Positions 50,500-60,293 are shown, counted from the first letter of the stretch. The stretch: 64,000 nt of DNA from JAFDVN01 sp964472275 (GCA_964472275.1 CAYYJN010000004.1:16534-80533), one strand, 5' to 3'. The notes: generated by a model not told the origin, from the letters alone. Program-made: numbers and translations.

Positions 50500-51645
50500 T
50501 CAGGGCACTGTCCGGATCACGGGCGGATTCTGGGCCAGCGCTTGGCGGATCAGCGGATCGAGGACGCCCTTCAAGGTTTCCGACGGGCCGCCTTGGCCAT
50601 TGGAGGGCTGCTTGGTCTCGATGATGGCGCCGTAGGTTCCATCCGCCGTCACCCAGGGGCACCACCCGAAAGTGCCGGTGCTGCCGAACCAGATGGGCGG
50701 ATTGGTGGCCGATTCGGGATTGCCGTCCGCGGTGCCGATCCAGTTTCCGAGCGCGTAGTGGTAGTTCTTCCCGAGCGACACATCGGCCGGACTGTAGACG
50801 ATGGTGGTGGTGGGGCCGAAGCCATCCGTGCGCTGGGCGGTCCAGGTGGCGGGCTGGAGGAAGACCGCGCCATTGTCCTGGCCGTTCCGCAGCTCCATGG
50901 CGACGAAGCGCATGTAGTCCACGCCCGTGCAGCTCAGGTCGCCCGCGGGGTCGGGGTTCTGGGCCGTGGGGTGGTTGGTGAGGAAGATGCTGCTGGCGCC
51001 CCACTGCATCGGGTCGTGCACCTGCTCCTGGAAGATCTGCGCCCAGCCCTTGCCCGTGGCGATCTCGGCCATGCGCGCGGCGACGCGGAGGTGGCTGTTG
51101 CCGTAATAGAAGTAGCTGTTGGGGGCGGCCGCCGAGCCCGAATAGTCGCTGTAGATGGCCTGGGCCGCGTCCGCGAGGCTGAAGGTGAGCGGGGTCTGGA
51201 CATCCGCGTTGGGATCGTCGCCGGGAATGCCGCTCGTGAAGCTGAGCAGGTCGCGGAGCGTGATGTTCCCCATGTTGCCGGACCAGGGCTGGCTGGTGTT
51301 CGCGTCCACCAGCAGCTCGCTTGTCTTCGTGTCGAGGCCGTGGGGGAAGACGCCCGCATCCACCAGCCGCAAAATCACGGTGCTGGACACCCACTTGGAG
51401 GCGCTGGCGACGGGGACGAGGGTGGTGTTCGTCATGCCGCCGAAATTCTGCGAATAGACGACGCCCGCGGGCGTCATGACCTCGACGCACATTCCGTTGG
51501 GGAACTGGCTCTGGTTCGCCTGGATGGCGGCCGTCACCGGCGCCCAAGGGTCGTTGGCCGAGGCGGATGCGCCACTGGAGCTTCCGCCGCCGCAGGCGAG
51601 GGCGAGAGAGAGGCCAAGAAGGGGCAGGGCGGTCCAGGCTTTCAT
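50500..51645 (-). CDS. Class C beta-lactamase-fold serine hydrolase, lipoprotein
   Basis: 381 residues, ribosome site CGGAGATCCG-ATG. The signal peptide ends in a lipobox (LALAC, lipidated C18) and a Gly/Ser linker. The active-site motifs are S81-x2-K84 (SASK) and Y181-x-N183 (YGN), the pattern of family S12 serine hydrolases, which include esterases and D-Ala carboxypeptidases as well as AmpC. Nothing shows it confers drug resistance. It is a membrane-anchored hydrolase of unknown substrate, divergent from the amidase gene. Confidence 0.85.
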   Translation of the reverse strand: MKAWTALPLLGLSLALACGGGSSSGASASANDPWAPVTAAIQANQSQFPNGMCVEVMTPAGVVYSQNFGGMTNTTLVPVASASKWVSSTVILRLVDAGVFPHGLDTKTSELLVDANTSQPWSGNMGNITLRDLLSFTSGIPGDDPNADVQTPLTFSLADAAQAIYSDYSGSAAAPNSYFYYGNSHLRVAARMAEIATGKGWAQIFQEQVHDPMQWGASSIFLTNHPTAQNPDPAGDLSCTGVDYMRFVAMELRNGQDNGAVFLQPATWTAQRTDGFGPTTTIVYSPADVSLGKNYHYALGNWIGTADGNPESATNPPIWFGSTGTFGWCPWVTADGTYGAIIETKQPSNGQGGPSETLKGVLDPLIRQALAQNPPVIRTVP

Positions 51646-51744
51646 CGGATCTCCGAAGGGCGTTGCACCCTTGGACGCGAAGGAAGGCGTTCGGTTGAAC
51701 TGCGGTAGGCTGAAAATCGCCTTCCTCAAACCGCGAGGTGTCCG

Positions 51745-53316
51745 ATGAAGCTGGACCGTCGTTCCTTCCTTGGCGCGGGTCTCGCCGTGGGCGCGGCCGC
51801 CGCGTTGAAGGCCGCGCCCACGACCAAGGGCGCCTTCCGCGTGGAGGAAGCCACCATCGCGGATCTTCAAGCCGCGATGGCTTCGGGCCGGGCCAGCGCC
51901 GTCTCGCTGGTGAAAGCCTATGAGGCGCGCATCCGAGCTCTGGACCCGAAGCTTCACAGCGTGCTGGAGCTGAACCCAGACGCGATCAAGATCGCCGCGG
52001 AGCTGGACGCGGAGCGCAAGGTCGGCAAGGTGCGCGGGCCGCTGCATGGCCTCCCCATCCTGCTCAAGGACAATCTCGACACCGCCGATCGCATGCACAC
52101 GACGGCGGGTTCGTGGGCGCTCTACGACGCGCCCGCGCCAAAGCAAGATGCTTTCGTGGCCGCGAAACTGCGCGAAGCGGGCGCGGTGCTGCTGGGCAAG
52201 GCGAACTTGAGCGAGTGGGCGAACTTCCGCTCCACGCACTCCATCAGCGGGTGGACCGGCCGCGGCGGCCTCACGCGCAACCCCTATGTCCTCGACCGAA
52301 ACTGCAGCGGCTCCAGCTCGGGCTCCGGCGCGGCGGTGTCGGCGAACCTCTGCGCGGCGGCCGTGGGCTCGGAGACGGATGGCTCCATCGTGAGTCCGTC
52401 CTCCATCTGCGGCATCGTCGGTCTCAAACCGACGCTGGGCCTCCTGAGCCGTTCGGGCATCATCCCCATCGCCCACAGCCAGGACACGGCTGGCCCCATG
52501 GCGCGCACCGTGCGGGACGCGGCGCTGATGCTTTCGGCCATGGCGGGCGTGGATCCGGATGATGCCGCGACGGCGGCGGCGAAGGGCCACCTCGGCGACT
52601 ACACGCAAAAGCTCGACGCGGGCGCGCTGAAGGGCGCGCGCCTCGGCATCGTGAAGAACTACGAGAACCAGCACCCGGGCCTGGACGCCGTGATGGCCAC
52701 GGCCTTCGCGACGCTCAAGCGGCTTGGCGCCACGCTCGTCGAGGTGGAGCTGCCCACCGGCTACGAGAACGACGAGCTCACCGTGCTGCTTTACGAATAC
52801 AAGACGGACCTCACGGCTTACTTCCAGAAGCGCGGCGGCGCGGTTAAGGACCTGAAGGATCTCATCGCCTTCGACCTCGCGCACAAGGAGCGGGAGATGC
52901 GCTTCTTCGGCCAGGAAATCGTGGAGCAGGCGGCCGCGAAGGGGCCGCTGACCGACGAGGCCTACCTCAAGGCCCGGGCCAACTGCCTGCGCCTCACGCG
53001 TGCCGAAGGCCTGGACAAGGCGATGGATGGGAACAAGCTCGACGCGCTCATCTGCCCCACGGGCATGCCCGCCTGGATCACGGATCCCGTCTTCGGCGAG
53101 TACACCGGCTTCAGTGCCTCCACGCCCGCCGCGGTCGCGGGCTATCCGCATCTGACCGTCCCCGCGGGCTTCGTGAGCGCGCTGCCCGTCTCGCTCTCCT
53201 TCATGGGCCGCGCCTGGAGCGAGGCGAAGCTGCTCAGCTATGGCTACGCCTTCGAGCAAGCCACGAAAGCGCGCCGCGCCCCGCGCTTCCTTCCGACCTT
53301 GCCCGTGCGGATGTGA
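51745..53316 (+). CDS. Amidase-signature family hydrolase, Tat-exported
   Basis: 523 residues. The N-terminus MKLDRRSFLGAG is a twin-arginine signal. The catalytic triad of the amidase signature family is visible: K108 (LLKDN), cis-Ser S190 in CSGSSSGSG, and nucleophile S214 in TDGSIVSP, followed by GLKPT. It hydrolyses an unknown amide in the periplasm. Its stop overlaps the next gene (GTGA), so it is co-translated with the DUF3142 gene. Confidence 0.9.
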   Translation: MKLDRRSFLGAGLAVGAAAALKAAPTTKGAFRVEEATIADLQAAMASGRASAVSLVKAYEARIRALDPKLHSVLELNPDAIKIAAELDAERKVGKVRGPLHGLPILLKDNLDTADRMHTTAGSWALYDAPAPKQDAFVAAKLREAGAVLLGKANLSEWANFRSTHSISGWTGRGGLTRNPYVLDRNCSGSSSGSGAAVSANLCAAAVGSETDGSIVSPSSICGIVGLKPTLGLLSRSGIIPIAHSQDTAGPMARTVRDAALMLSAMAGVDPDDAATAAAKGHLGDYTQKLDAGALKGARLGIVKNYENQHPGLDAVMATAFATLKRLGATLVEVELPTGYENDELTVLLYEYKTDLTAYFQKRGGAVKDLKDLIAFDLAHKEREMRFFGQEIVEQAAAKGPLTDEAYLKARANCLRLTRAEGLDKAMDGNKLDALICPTGMPAWITDPVFGEYTGFSASTPAAVAGYPHLTVPAGFVSALPVSLSFMGRAWSEAKLLSYGYAFEQATKARRAPRFLPTLPVRM

Positions 53317-54056
53317 GGGCCCTCGGCGTCGCTTGCGTCCTTCTGCTTTGGGTCGGCCTCGGGTGCGAGCCGAAGGCCTCGCCGCGCATGAAGGGCTTCC
53401 CGTCTCTGATGTTGTGGGCCTGGGAGCGGCCGGAGGATTTATCGTCGCTGCCCGTGGATCGCGCGGGCGTCGCCTTCCTCGCGCAAACGCTTGAGGTCAA
53501 GGGTGGCGCGATGGCCGCGCGTCCCCGTCTTCAACCGCTCCGCGTTCCACCCGGCGCGAAGCTCATGGCCGTCACGCGCATCGAGGTGACGCCGCCGCTC
53601 CAGCCTTCCGCCATGCTTCGGGATCACCTCGTCGCGGCGATCCTCGCCACGGCGCGTCCCGGTGTGCTTGGTCTTCAAGTGGATTTCGACGCGCGCTTGA
53701 GCGAACGATCCTTCTACGCGGACCTGCTTCGCGCCTTGCGCGCGCGCATGGACCCGGCGATGCCGCTTTCCATGACGGCGCTGGCGAGTTGGGGCCTCTT
53801 TGACGATTGGATCAAGAATCTGCCCGTGGATGAGGCCGTGCCCATGGTCTTCGACATGGGCGCGGACGACGGGGCGGTGCGGAGCTGGTTGGCCAAGCGC
53901 CGCCCGATGCGCGACCCTCTCGCGCGCCGGGCCTTCGGCCTTTGCCTCCAGGAGCCGCTTCCCTGGAGGCCTCCCTCGCCGCGCGTCTATGTCTTCACCC
54001 GCGAAGCTTGGAACGCGACTACGATGCGGAAAGCCTTGGAGGAACACGCACCATGA
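53313..54056 (+). CDS. DUF3142 family secreted protein
   Basis: 247 residues from GTG 53313. A signal peptide with a lipobox-like Cys (VLLLWVGLGC) precedes the segment MLWAWERPEDLSSLP, which I recognise as the DUF3142 opening. The rest looks like part of a TIM barrel (GLQVDFDARLSER, MALASWGLF pattern). Function is unknown. DUF3142 genes are often paired with a repeat-protein gene as here, with ATGA overlap. Confidence 0.8.
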   Translation: MRALGVACVLLLWVGLGCEPKASPRMKGFPSLMLWAWERPEDLSSLPVDRAGVAFLAQTLEVKGGAMAARPRLQPLRVPPGAKLMAVTRIEVTPPLQPSAMLRDHLVAAILATARPGVLGLQVDFDARLSERSFYADLLRALRARMDPAMPLSMTALASWGLFDDWIKNLPVDEAVPMVFDMGADDGAVRSWLAKRRPMRDPLARRAFGLCLQEPLPWRPPSPRVYVFTREAWNATTMRKALEEHAP

Positions 54057-56245
54057 AACGCGCGCTATGGATCCTCGCCGCCATTCTCGCCGCGGGCGCG
54101 GCCGCCTGGATCGGCGTTCGCGCGTGCGGACCGGATGTGACGGTGGCGGAGTTCGACGCCCCTTCCGCACCCGACACCGCGCCCAAGGACTTTCTCGCGG
54201 GCAAGCTCGGCATCCTGCGTCCCGGCTTCCGTTTCCAGGATCGCGTCGTCGCCTACCGCTGGCTATCGGGGCTCGGCGTCTCGCCCAAGGACCAGGAGGC
54301 GCTGCAGGCCGCGCCTCCCGATGGCTGGGCGACGCCAGACCCCAAGCGATGGCTGGCCGCGCGGTCACGCGCGCTGAAAGACGAAGCTCCCGAGATTCAG
54401 CCGATGTCCCAAGGCGATTCGTGGTCCCAGTACGCCCGCTTGACCCAAGGCGCGCTGGACACGGCGTCGGCCACGCTCACGGACCGCATGAGGAGGTACG
54501 GGGACGGACCGGACTTGAAGGCGTGGATCACGGGACAGGACCAAGTCTTCGCGAGCACGAAGGAGCATCCCGCGATTCCCTCGCCCATCGCCGCGCCCGC
54601 GTGGCTGAAGGCGGACAGGGATTACCAGATCGCCGCGGCGCTCTTCTACGCCGAGCGTTTCGACGAGGCGCGGGCCGCCTTCGCCGCCATCGCGAAGGAT
54701 GCGGCCTCGCCCTGGCGCGCCTGGGCGCCCTACCTGGAGGCGCGCTGCCTCCTGCGGCAGGTGAGCCTCGCGCCAGCCCTCGCGCCGGACGCGCCCTCCG
54801 AGGCGGTGAATGCCCGGATGTGGCAGTGGCGATCCGTCCAACGCCAAGTCGAATCGCCGCTTCCCGCCGCGGACCCACGCGTGGACGCCGCGCTGCGTTC
54901 CCTGCGGGATCTCGTGCGCCATCACTCGGAGCCGGACGCGCTGTGGGCGGAGGATCTGAACGCGCTCGCTTCGGTGAAAGAGGGCCTCGCGCCCCTCGTG
55001 GATTCGGCGCGTTGGGTGATCCTGCAGGGGCACAACAACATCTCGGATGCGCACTTCGAGGGCGCGGATCTCCAGGCGTGGCTCGATGTGATGGATGTGA
55101 ACGAAGGCATGAAGGCCGGACGGCCGGGCCTCGCCTTCGATCGTTGGAAGGCGACCGGATCCAGGGCCTGGCTCGTCGCGGCCCTGGCGTTGAACCCGGC
55201 ACCTGGGCTGGAGGCGAAGGAGCTGATCGCCGCGGCGGCCAAAGTGCCGGCGGGCGATCCCGCGACGCCGACCCTCCGCTGGTACGCGCTCCAGGTGAAG
55301 CTGTCCGAGTTGGACGGAACGCCCAAGCGCGCGGCCCTGGATGCCGCGTTGAAGGAGCCGTGGCCCACCTGGGCGAAGAACAGCCTGCTGCGCCAGCGAG
55401 GCGGTGTGGCGACGGATCTCAACGACTGGATGCGCGCCGCGGTGCATGAAGTGGTGGGCTATGGCGACGACATGGACACCGGGACGACCCCGGTGGGTCA
55501 AGGCAGCGATCCGTCGCTTCCGACGCGGCTCTTCGACCACGACGAAACCCTCACACTGAACCGCTCCTTCACCCTGACGCAACTCGAAGAGGCCGCGAAG
55601 ACGCCGGATCTTCCGCCTGCCCTGCGGGATGAACTGCTGCGGGTGGCGTGGCTGCGCGCCACGCTCCTTGATCGCTGGGATCAGGTGACGGCCCTGGCGC
55701 CCTCCCTGGAGCCAGCCTTGAAAACCCAAGCCATGGAAGTCTGCGCCATGCAGGACCCGGAAGCGCGCCGATTCGCGCTGGCGCGCCTGGTGATGGCTTT
55801 CCCCGGTCTTCGTCCCTATGTCAACGAAGGCCTCGGCGGCTTCCGCCTGGGTGAGAAGCTTTCGGACTTTGACGCCATCCGCGACAACTGGTGGTGCGGG
55901 GACGGCACCTACTGGCAGGTGGACGGGGCGAAGCATCCGATTCCCGCGCCCGATCCGCCCGCCTTCCTCACGCCGAATGAGACGAAGGCCGCGACGGAGG
56001 AACAGGCGGTCTTCGCCAAGGTGCCTTCCGCCATCGAATGGTTCGGCCGCATCGCGTTGGATCACGCGAAGGCGCACCCGGACGATCCCGTGGTCCCGGA
56101 CACGCTGGCGCGGGTGGTCGCGCTCACGCGCAGTCCCATGTGCGAAAGCAAGGCCGTCTCCACGCTGAGCCGAGAGGCTTTCCAGCTTCTGCACACCACC
56201 TACAAGGACACGGCGGCCGCGAAGCGGACGAAATACCACTACTAG
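54053..56245 (+). CDS. Membrane-anchored helical-repeat protein paired with DUF3142
   Basis: 730 residues from ATG 54053 (4-base overlap). A signal anchor (about 4-22) is followed by TPR/SEL-like helical repeats (DYQIAAALFYAERFDEARAAFAAIAKDA is the clearest). Length and layout fit the repeat protein usually found beside DUF3142. It is probably a periplasmic scaffold. The C-terminus ends RTKYHY. Confidence 0.75.
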   Translation: MKRALWILAAILAAGAAAWIGVRACGPDVTVAEFDAPSAPDTAPKDFLAGKLGILRPGFRFQDRVVAYRWLSGLGVSPKDQEALQAAPPDGWATPDPKRWLAARSRALKDEAPEIQPMSQGDSWSQYARLTQGALDTASATLTDRMRRYGDGPDLKAWITGQDQVFASTKEHPAIPSPIAAPAWLKADRDYQIAAALFYAERFDEARAAFAAIAKDAASPWRAWAPYLEARCLLRQVSLAPALAPDAPSEAVNARMWQWRSVQRQVESPLPAADPRVDAALRSLRDLVRHHSEPDALWAEDLNALASVKEGLAPLVDSARWVILQGHNNISDAHFEGADLQAWLDVMDVNEGMKAGRPGLAFDRWKATGSRAWLVAALALNPAPGLEAKELIAAAAKVPAGDPATPTLRWYALQVKLSELDGTPKRAALDAALKEPWPTWAKNSLLRQRGGVATDLNDWMRAAVHEVVGYGDDMDTGTTPVGQGSDPSLPTRLFDHDETLTLNRSFTLTQLEEAAKTPDLPPALRDELLRVAWLRATLLDRWDQVTALAPSLEPALKTQAMEVCAMQDPEARRFALARLVMAFPGLRPYVNEGLGGFRLGEKLSDFDAIRDNWWCGDGTYWQVDGAKHPIPAPDPPAFLTPNETKAATEEQAVFAKVPSAIEWFGRIALDHAKAHPDDPVVPDTLARVVALTRSPMCESKAVSTLSREAFQLLHTTYKDTAAAKRTKYHY

Positions 56246-56254
56246 GGGCGAGCC

Positions 56255-56884
56255 ATGGCTGAACCGAGACTCCGCATTCTCCTCGTCGGTGCGAGTGGCA
56301 CGCTGGGCCGCGCCATCGCGGCGGAACTGGGCCCGCGTCACGACCTCATCCGGGCCGGGCGCCAGGGCGCCGATCTGAAGCTCGACTTCACGGACCCCCT
56401 CGGATTGGCCCAAGCCCTCGCGGGCCTGGGCCCGCTGGACGCGGTCATCTCGGCGGCGGGCCATGTGAAGTTCGCGCCGCTGGAAGCCTTCGAGGCCGCT
56501 CCGATGGCGGAGTCGGGCTTTGGCGTCGGCCTCGCGGACAAGCTCATGGGGCAGGTGAATCTGGCGCTCGCGGCCCGCGCTCATCTGAAGGACGGCGGCT
56601 CCATCACCCTCACCAGCGGCATCCTCGCCGAGCAGCCCATCCTTGCGGGCTCGTCAGCCTCCATGGTGAACGGCGCCATCGAGGCGTTCGTGCGCGCGGC
56701 GGCCATCGAACTGCCGCGCGGCATCCGCATCAACGCTGTGAGCCCCAATGTGCTCCAGGAATCCATGGGCGATTACGGCCCCTTCTTCCGCGGCTTCGAG
56801 GCCGTGCCCGCCGCCCGCGCGGCGCTGGCCTACAGCCGCAGCGTGGAGGGTCGCCAGACGGGGCAGGTCTACAGGGTCTTCTGA
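56255..56884 (+). CDS. Short-chain dehydrogenase, atypical small type
   Basis: 209 residues. A Rossmann motif near the N-terminus (LVGASGTLGRAIA) is followed by ISAAGHVKF and TSGILAEQP with the catalytic-region serine. The usual YxxxK is replaced by SASMVNGAIE, as in a subgroup of very short SDRs. So either catalysis differs or the protein is a reductase with altered residues. It is 9 bases after the previous gene, so probably the last in the operon. Confidence 0.82.
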   Translation: MAEPRLRILLVGASGTLGRAIAAELGPRHDLIRAGRQGADLKLDFTDPLGLAQALAGLGPLDAVISAAGHVKFAPLEAFEAAPMAESGFGVGLADKLMGQVNLALAARAHLKDGGSITLTSGILAEQPILAGSSASMVNGAIEAFVRAAAIELPRGIRINAVSPNVLQESMGDYGPFFRGFEAVPAARAALAYSRSVEGRQTGQVYRVF

Positions 56885-56953
56885 AGAGTCTTGCAAAGTT
56901 CTTGACGGGAAGCGACCCGGCTTCCAGGATGATTGCGCCTCCAAGGAGAATGT

Positions 56954-57475
56954 ATGAAATTCAGGATTCTGTTCCTCTGTGCCGCCGCGACGATGCTGCC
57001 CCTGGGCGCCGTCCAGGCCCCCGCGCCCGCCAGCGCCGCGCAGACCGCGCCCGCTCCGGCCAAGAAGATGACCAAGAAGGAGAAGAAGGCCGCCGCCGCG
57101 GCGGCGAAGGCCCAGGCCAGCGCGCCCGCTCCGGCCGCCTCGCCTGCTCCAGCCGCCGCTCCCGCCGCGGCCAAGATGACGAAGAAGCAGAAGAAGGCCG
57201 CCGCTGCCGCGGCTTCCGCCGCCCCGGCTCCCGCACCCGCGGCCCAAGCTCCGGCCGCGCCCGCGCCCGCGCCCGCGCGCCCGGCGCCCAAAGCGGCACC
57301 GGCTCCCGCGCCCGTGACGGGCGCGCTCATCGGCAACAAGGACTCCAAGATCGTCCACCGCTCCGACTGCAAGCTCGCGGCGCGCATTTCCGCCGCCCAC
57401 CGCGTCGGCTTCGCCAGCGCGGCGGATGCGCAAGCCCAGGGCTACAAGGCCTGCAAGGTCTGCAAGCCGTTCTGA
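56954..57475 (+). CDS. Secreted Ala/Pro-rich protein with Ada-like Cys motif
   Basis: 173 residues with an excellent ribosome site (AAGGAGAATGT-ATG). A signal peptide (about 1-21) precedes about 100 residues of low-complexity Ala/Pro/Lys sequence containing two KKMTKKEKKA-type basic blocks. A C-terminal domain follows: IVHRSDCKLAARI, then AQGYKACKVCKPF. The C-terminal domain is a paralog of the one in the 50084-50374 protein. The linker could span the cell wall or bind polyanions. Function is unknown. Confidence 0.75.
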   Translation: MKFRILFLCAAATMLPLGAVQAPAPASAAQTAPAPAKKMTKKEKKAAAAAAKAQASAPAPAASPAPAAAPAAAKMTKKQKKAAAAAASAAPAPAPAAQAPAAPAPAPARPAPKAAPAPAPVTGALIGNKDSKIVHRSDCKLAARISAAHRVGFASAADAQAQGYKACKVCKPF

Positions 57476-57490
57476 ACAGATCGCCTTTCA

Positions 57491-57522
57491 ATGAAGAGGG
57501 CCGCGTCCGCGGCCCTCTTCAT
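57491..57522. terminator. Bidirectional terminator-like perfect palindrome
   Basis: 15-bp perfect arms (ATGAAGAGGGCCGCG, 57491-57505, and its complement 57508-57522) with a two-base centre, between convergent genes. It overlaps the stop codon of the AraC-type gene. There is no T-run, so termination efficiency is uncertain. Confidence 0.65.
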
Positions 57523-58385
57523 TCGCCCCGCTTGGGAAACTGGCGGCGATAGGCCTCTTCGGCGTATTCGCTGGGGGGCACGCCGAAGCGGCGCTTGAAC
57601 GCGCGTGTGAAGGCCGACGCGTCGTAGAAGCCGAGGATCTTCGCCACATCGCTGGGGCGCTCGCCGTTGGAGAGCATGGTGACGGCGCGTTGCAGGCGGC
57701 GCTCGATGAGGTGCTGGTGGGGCGTGGTGCCCGTCGCCTCGCGGAAGAGGCGGATGAAGTGGTCCGGCGTGCAGCGGGCCATCTGGGCCAGTTCGGGCAC
57801 GGAGTTCTTGCCGCCGAGGTGGCCTTCCATGTGGTCCAGCACGAGCTGGAGCGTGGAGCGGTTCAGCCGGTAGGGGAAGCGGCCGCGGTCCTCCTTCTCC
57901 GTCAGGCGCGACAGCTCCGCGCCGAGGAGGATGAGGAACAGCTCGCGGGTCATGAGCTGGATGCCGTCCGGGTCCTGGATCTCGGTGGTGAAGATGTGGA
58001 AGAGCTGCTTGAGGCTTTGGCTCCGCAGCACGGCGAAGCTGGCCTCCTGCCACTTGCGGGGCGGGTTCTGGAGGGAACCGAGCAGCGGCTCGGGGAAGGG
58101 GCCTTCCAGGTGCAGCGCGTTGAAACCGAAGGGCACCGCAGGCTGATGGCGGTGGAGGCTGTGGCCGAAGCCCGGGAGGAGCAGCGCCAGATCGCCGCGG
58201 CGGATGACGCCTTCCTCGTGGTTGTCGTCGCCGGTGCACACGCGCACGGCGCTGGAGGGCTGGATGAGCACCCAGGCGTCCCGCGTGGGCTGCGCCTTGG
58301 CGGGAACGGGATCCTTCTTCAGCGCCACCATCTTCAGGGGGCCGCTGGTCTGGATCAGCAGGTTTTTGGTTTCCTGGTCGCTCAT
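57519..58385 (-). CDS. AraC/XylS family transcriptional regulator
   Basis: 288 residues from ATG 58385. The C-terminal 100 residues hold two helix-turn-helix units of AraC type (SVPELAQMARCTPDHFIRLFREATGTTP, then PSDVAKILGFYDASAFTRAFKRRFGVPP). The N-terminal part looks like a cupin-type ligand domain (DLALLLPGFGHSLHRH). Target genes cannot be identified. A longer start at 58478 would read through the AT-rich leader and is less likely. Confidence 0.9.
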   Translation of the reverse strand: MSDQETKNLLIQTSGPLKMVALKKDPVPAKAQPTRDAWVLIQPSSAVRVCTGDDNHEEGVIRRGDLALLLPGFGHSLHRHQPAVPFGFNALHLEGPFPEPLLGSLQNPPRKWQEASFAVLRSQSLKQLFHIFTTEIQDPDGIQLMTRELFLILLGAELSRLTEKEDRGRFPYRLNRSTLQLVLDHMEGHLGGKNSVPELAQMARCTPDHFIRLFREATGTTPHQHLIERRLQRAVTMLSNGERPSDVAKILGFYDASAFTRAFKRRFGVPPSEYAEEAYRRQFPKRGE

Positions 58386-58508
58386 GGCTCGGAGAAAAGC
58401 GGGGTGTCCCGCACCCTCTCCCGCAAGGATAAAAGGAAAAACCCTGTCCGGCTGGCAAAATTTACAGCCTAGCCCCAAGTTTTGCCGTTGTTCCGCTTGT
58501 AAAAAGAC

Positions 58509-59203
<695 letters not shown>

Positions 59204-59207
<4 letters not shown>

Positions 59208-59443
59208 GAGAAGACCTCGATCACCGCCCTCTCCATGACGGGATTGACGAGGAGCTTGTCGCACATGGCCTGGGCCTGGGCCTTGGCCGTTTCGGCATCG
59301 GAGGCGGGCACTTCGAACTCGATCAGCCGCCCCACGCGGACCTTGTCCACGCTGAAGCCGAAGCCATGCAGCCCCTGCTCCACGGCCTTGCCTTGAGGAT
59401 CCAGAATGCCGCCCTTGAGCTGCACCGCCACCCGAACCTTCAT
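59204..59443 (-). CDS. purS: Phosphoribosylformylglycinamidine synthase subunit PurS
   Basis: 79 residues with a strong ribosome site (CGGAGGACTCC-ATG). Typical PurS: LKGGILDPQGKAVEQGLHGFGF, then VRVGRLIEFEV. It bridges PurL and PurQ in the FGAM synthase complex. Its partner purL is encoded at 47743-50046 on the other strand. Confidence 0.95.
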
Positions 59444-59524
59444 GGAGTCCTCCGAACCTCCATTTTAGAAGGAAACGGGGCTCGATTCCCGCGCTCTTTA
59501 CGGTCCGAAAGCCTTGGGGACGAG

Positions 59525-60220
59525 TCAGGCCGCCGGGCCGGGCTCCGAGTCCTTGCGCGCGGCCACATCCCGGCGCTCGGCGGCCATGAGCAGCAGCTCC
59601 TTCAGGGGGAGGTGGATGCTGCGTTCGACCTCGCGCTGAGGCAGGAAATCAAGGCGCGCGTCATCCCAGGCGAGCACTTCCAGCGCGGCGGTTTCGCCGT
59701 CCAGGCCGCCGCATTCCGCGTGGATGAGGAAGCCCCGCTGGAAGTAGAGCAGTCCCGAGCGCCCGCGCTCCTGCACCCGGACGAGGCAGTTCTTGCGTTC
59801 CCAATCCAGCACCTGCAGGAGGCTGGAGAGCTGGATGCCTTCGATGTGGCCGGTCGTGCCCGCGTCCAGGAGCGTGTTGATCTCTTCGAGCAGCGTTTCG
59901 GGCGCCGCGTCCCGGTTGAGCATCCGCACCGGGCCCGCCTGCTTCATGCGGCGCTCCACCGCCATGCTCGGCGTGCGGGTGAGGCCCAGCATGGCGAGGT
60001 CCGGGCATTCCTGGTGGATCTCGCTGAGCACCAGGTAGGAGTCCCAGGTCTTGGCGTCCAGATCCAGGATCGCGACGGAGACCCGCCGCAGGCGCAGTTC
60101 GGCCATCGCCTCGAACCCGTTCCGGGCGGACGCGATCTGGAAGCCGTCCTGGGAGCGGCACGCTTCGCGGAGGAACTCGTGGAAGTCGGCATCTTCGGAC
60201 ACCGCGAGCACGCGTTTCAT
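59525..60220 (-). CDS. Receiver + DUF4388 protein with degenerate receiver, copy 4
   Basis: 231 residues. The domain layout matches the three regulators at 10107-12454: GIQLSSLLQVLDWERKNCLV, GLLYFQRGFLIHA, ALEVLAWDDARLDF. The receiver has E9-D10 and a possible acceptor D53 (AILDLD), but the usual Lys near strand five is missing (RMLNRDA). Phosphorylation signalling may therefore be altered. Its ribosome site is buried in a long hairpin (60221-60262). Confidence 0.82.
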   Translation of the reverse strand: MKRVLAVSEDADFHEFLREACRSQDGFQIASARNGFEAMAELRLRRVSVAILDLDAKTWDSYLVLSEIHQECPDLAMLGLTRTPSMAVERRMKQAGPVRMLNRDAAPETLLEEINTLLDAGTTGHIEGIQLSSLLQVLDWERKNCLVRVQERGRSGLLYFQRGFLIHAECGGLDGETAALEVLAWDDARLDFLPQREVERSIHLPLKELLLMAAERRDVAARKDSEPGPAA

Positions 60221-60262
60221 CGGGGCTCCTCAGCGGCTAATGAAAGCCGCGGAGGAGCCCCG
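60221..60262 (-). promoter_or_regulatory. 18-bp hairpin directly upstream of the copy-4 regulator start
   Basis: CGGGGCTCCTCAGCGGCT (60221-60238) and 60245-60262 are complementary with one mismatch and a 6-nt loop. On the mRNA the 3' arm contains the GAGGAG ribosome site and touches the ATG. It could be the porin gene's terminator, a translation-blocking structure, or both. Confidence 0.65.
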
Positions 60263-60293
60263 TGTCAAAGCGGAACTTTCCTGAAAGGTCCGA

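Noticed and set aside
50500..51645. Antibiotic-resistance beta-lactamase
   Set aside because: SxxK and YxN show only the fold; the S12 family is dominated by esterases and peptidases, and there is no resistance context.
51646..53259. Upstream extension of the beta-lactamase-fold frame to about 919 codons
   Set aside because: The extension is antisense to the amidase. A lipoprotein signal and ribosome site fix the start at 51645.
58386..58478. Longer start for the AraC-type regulator
   Set aside because: The extra segment covers the probable promoter region (TTGCCA ... TTTTAT on the minus strand) and lacks a ribosome site.
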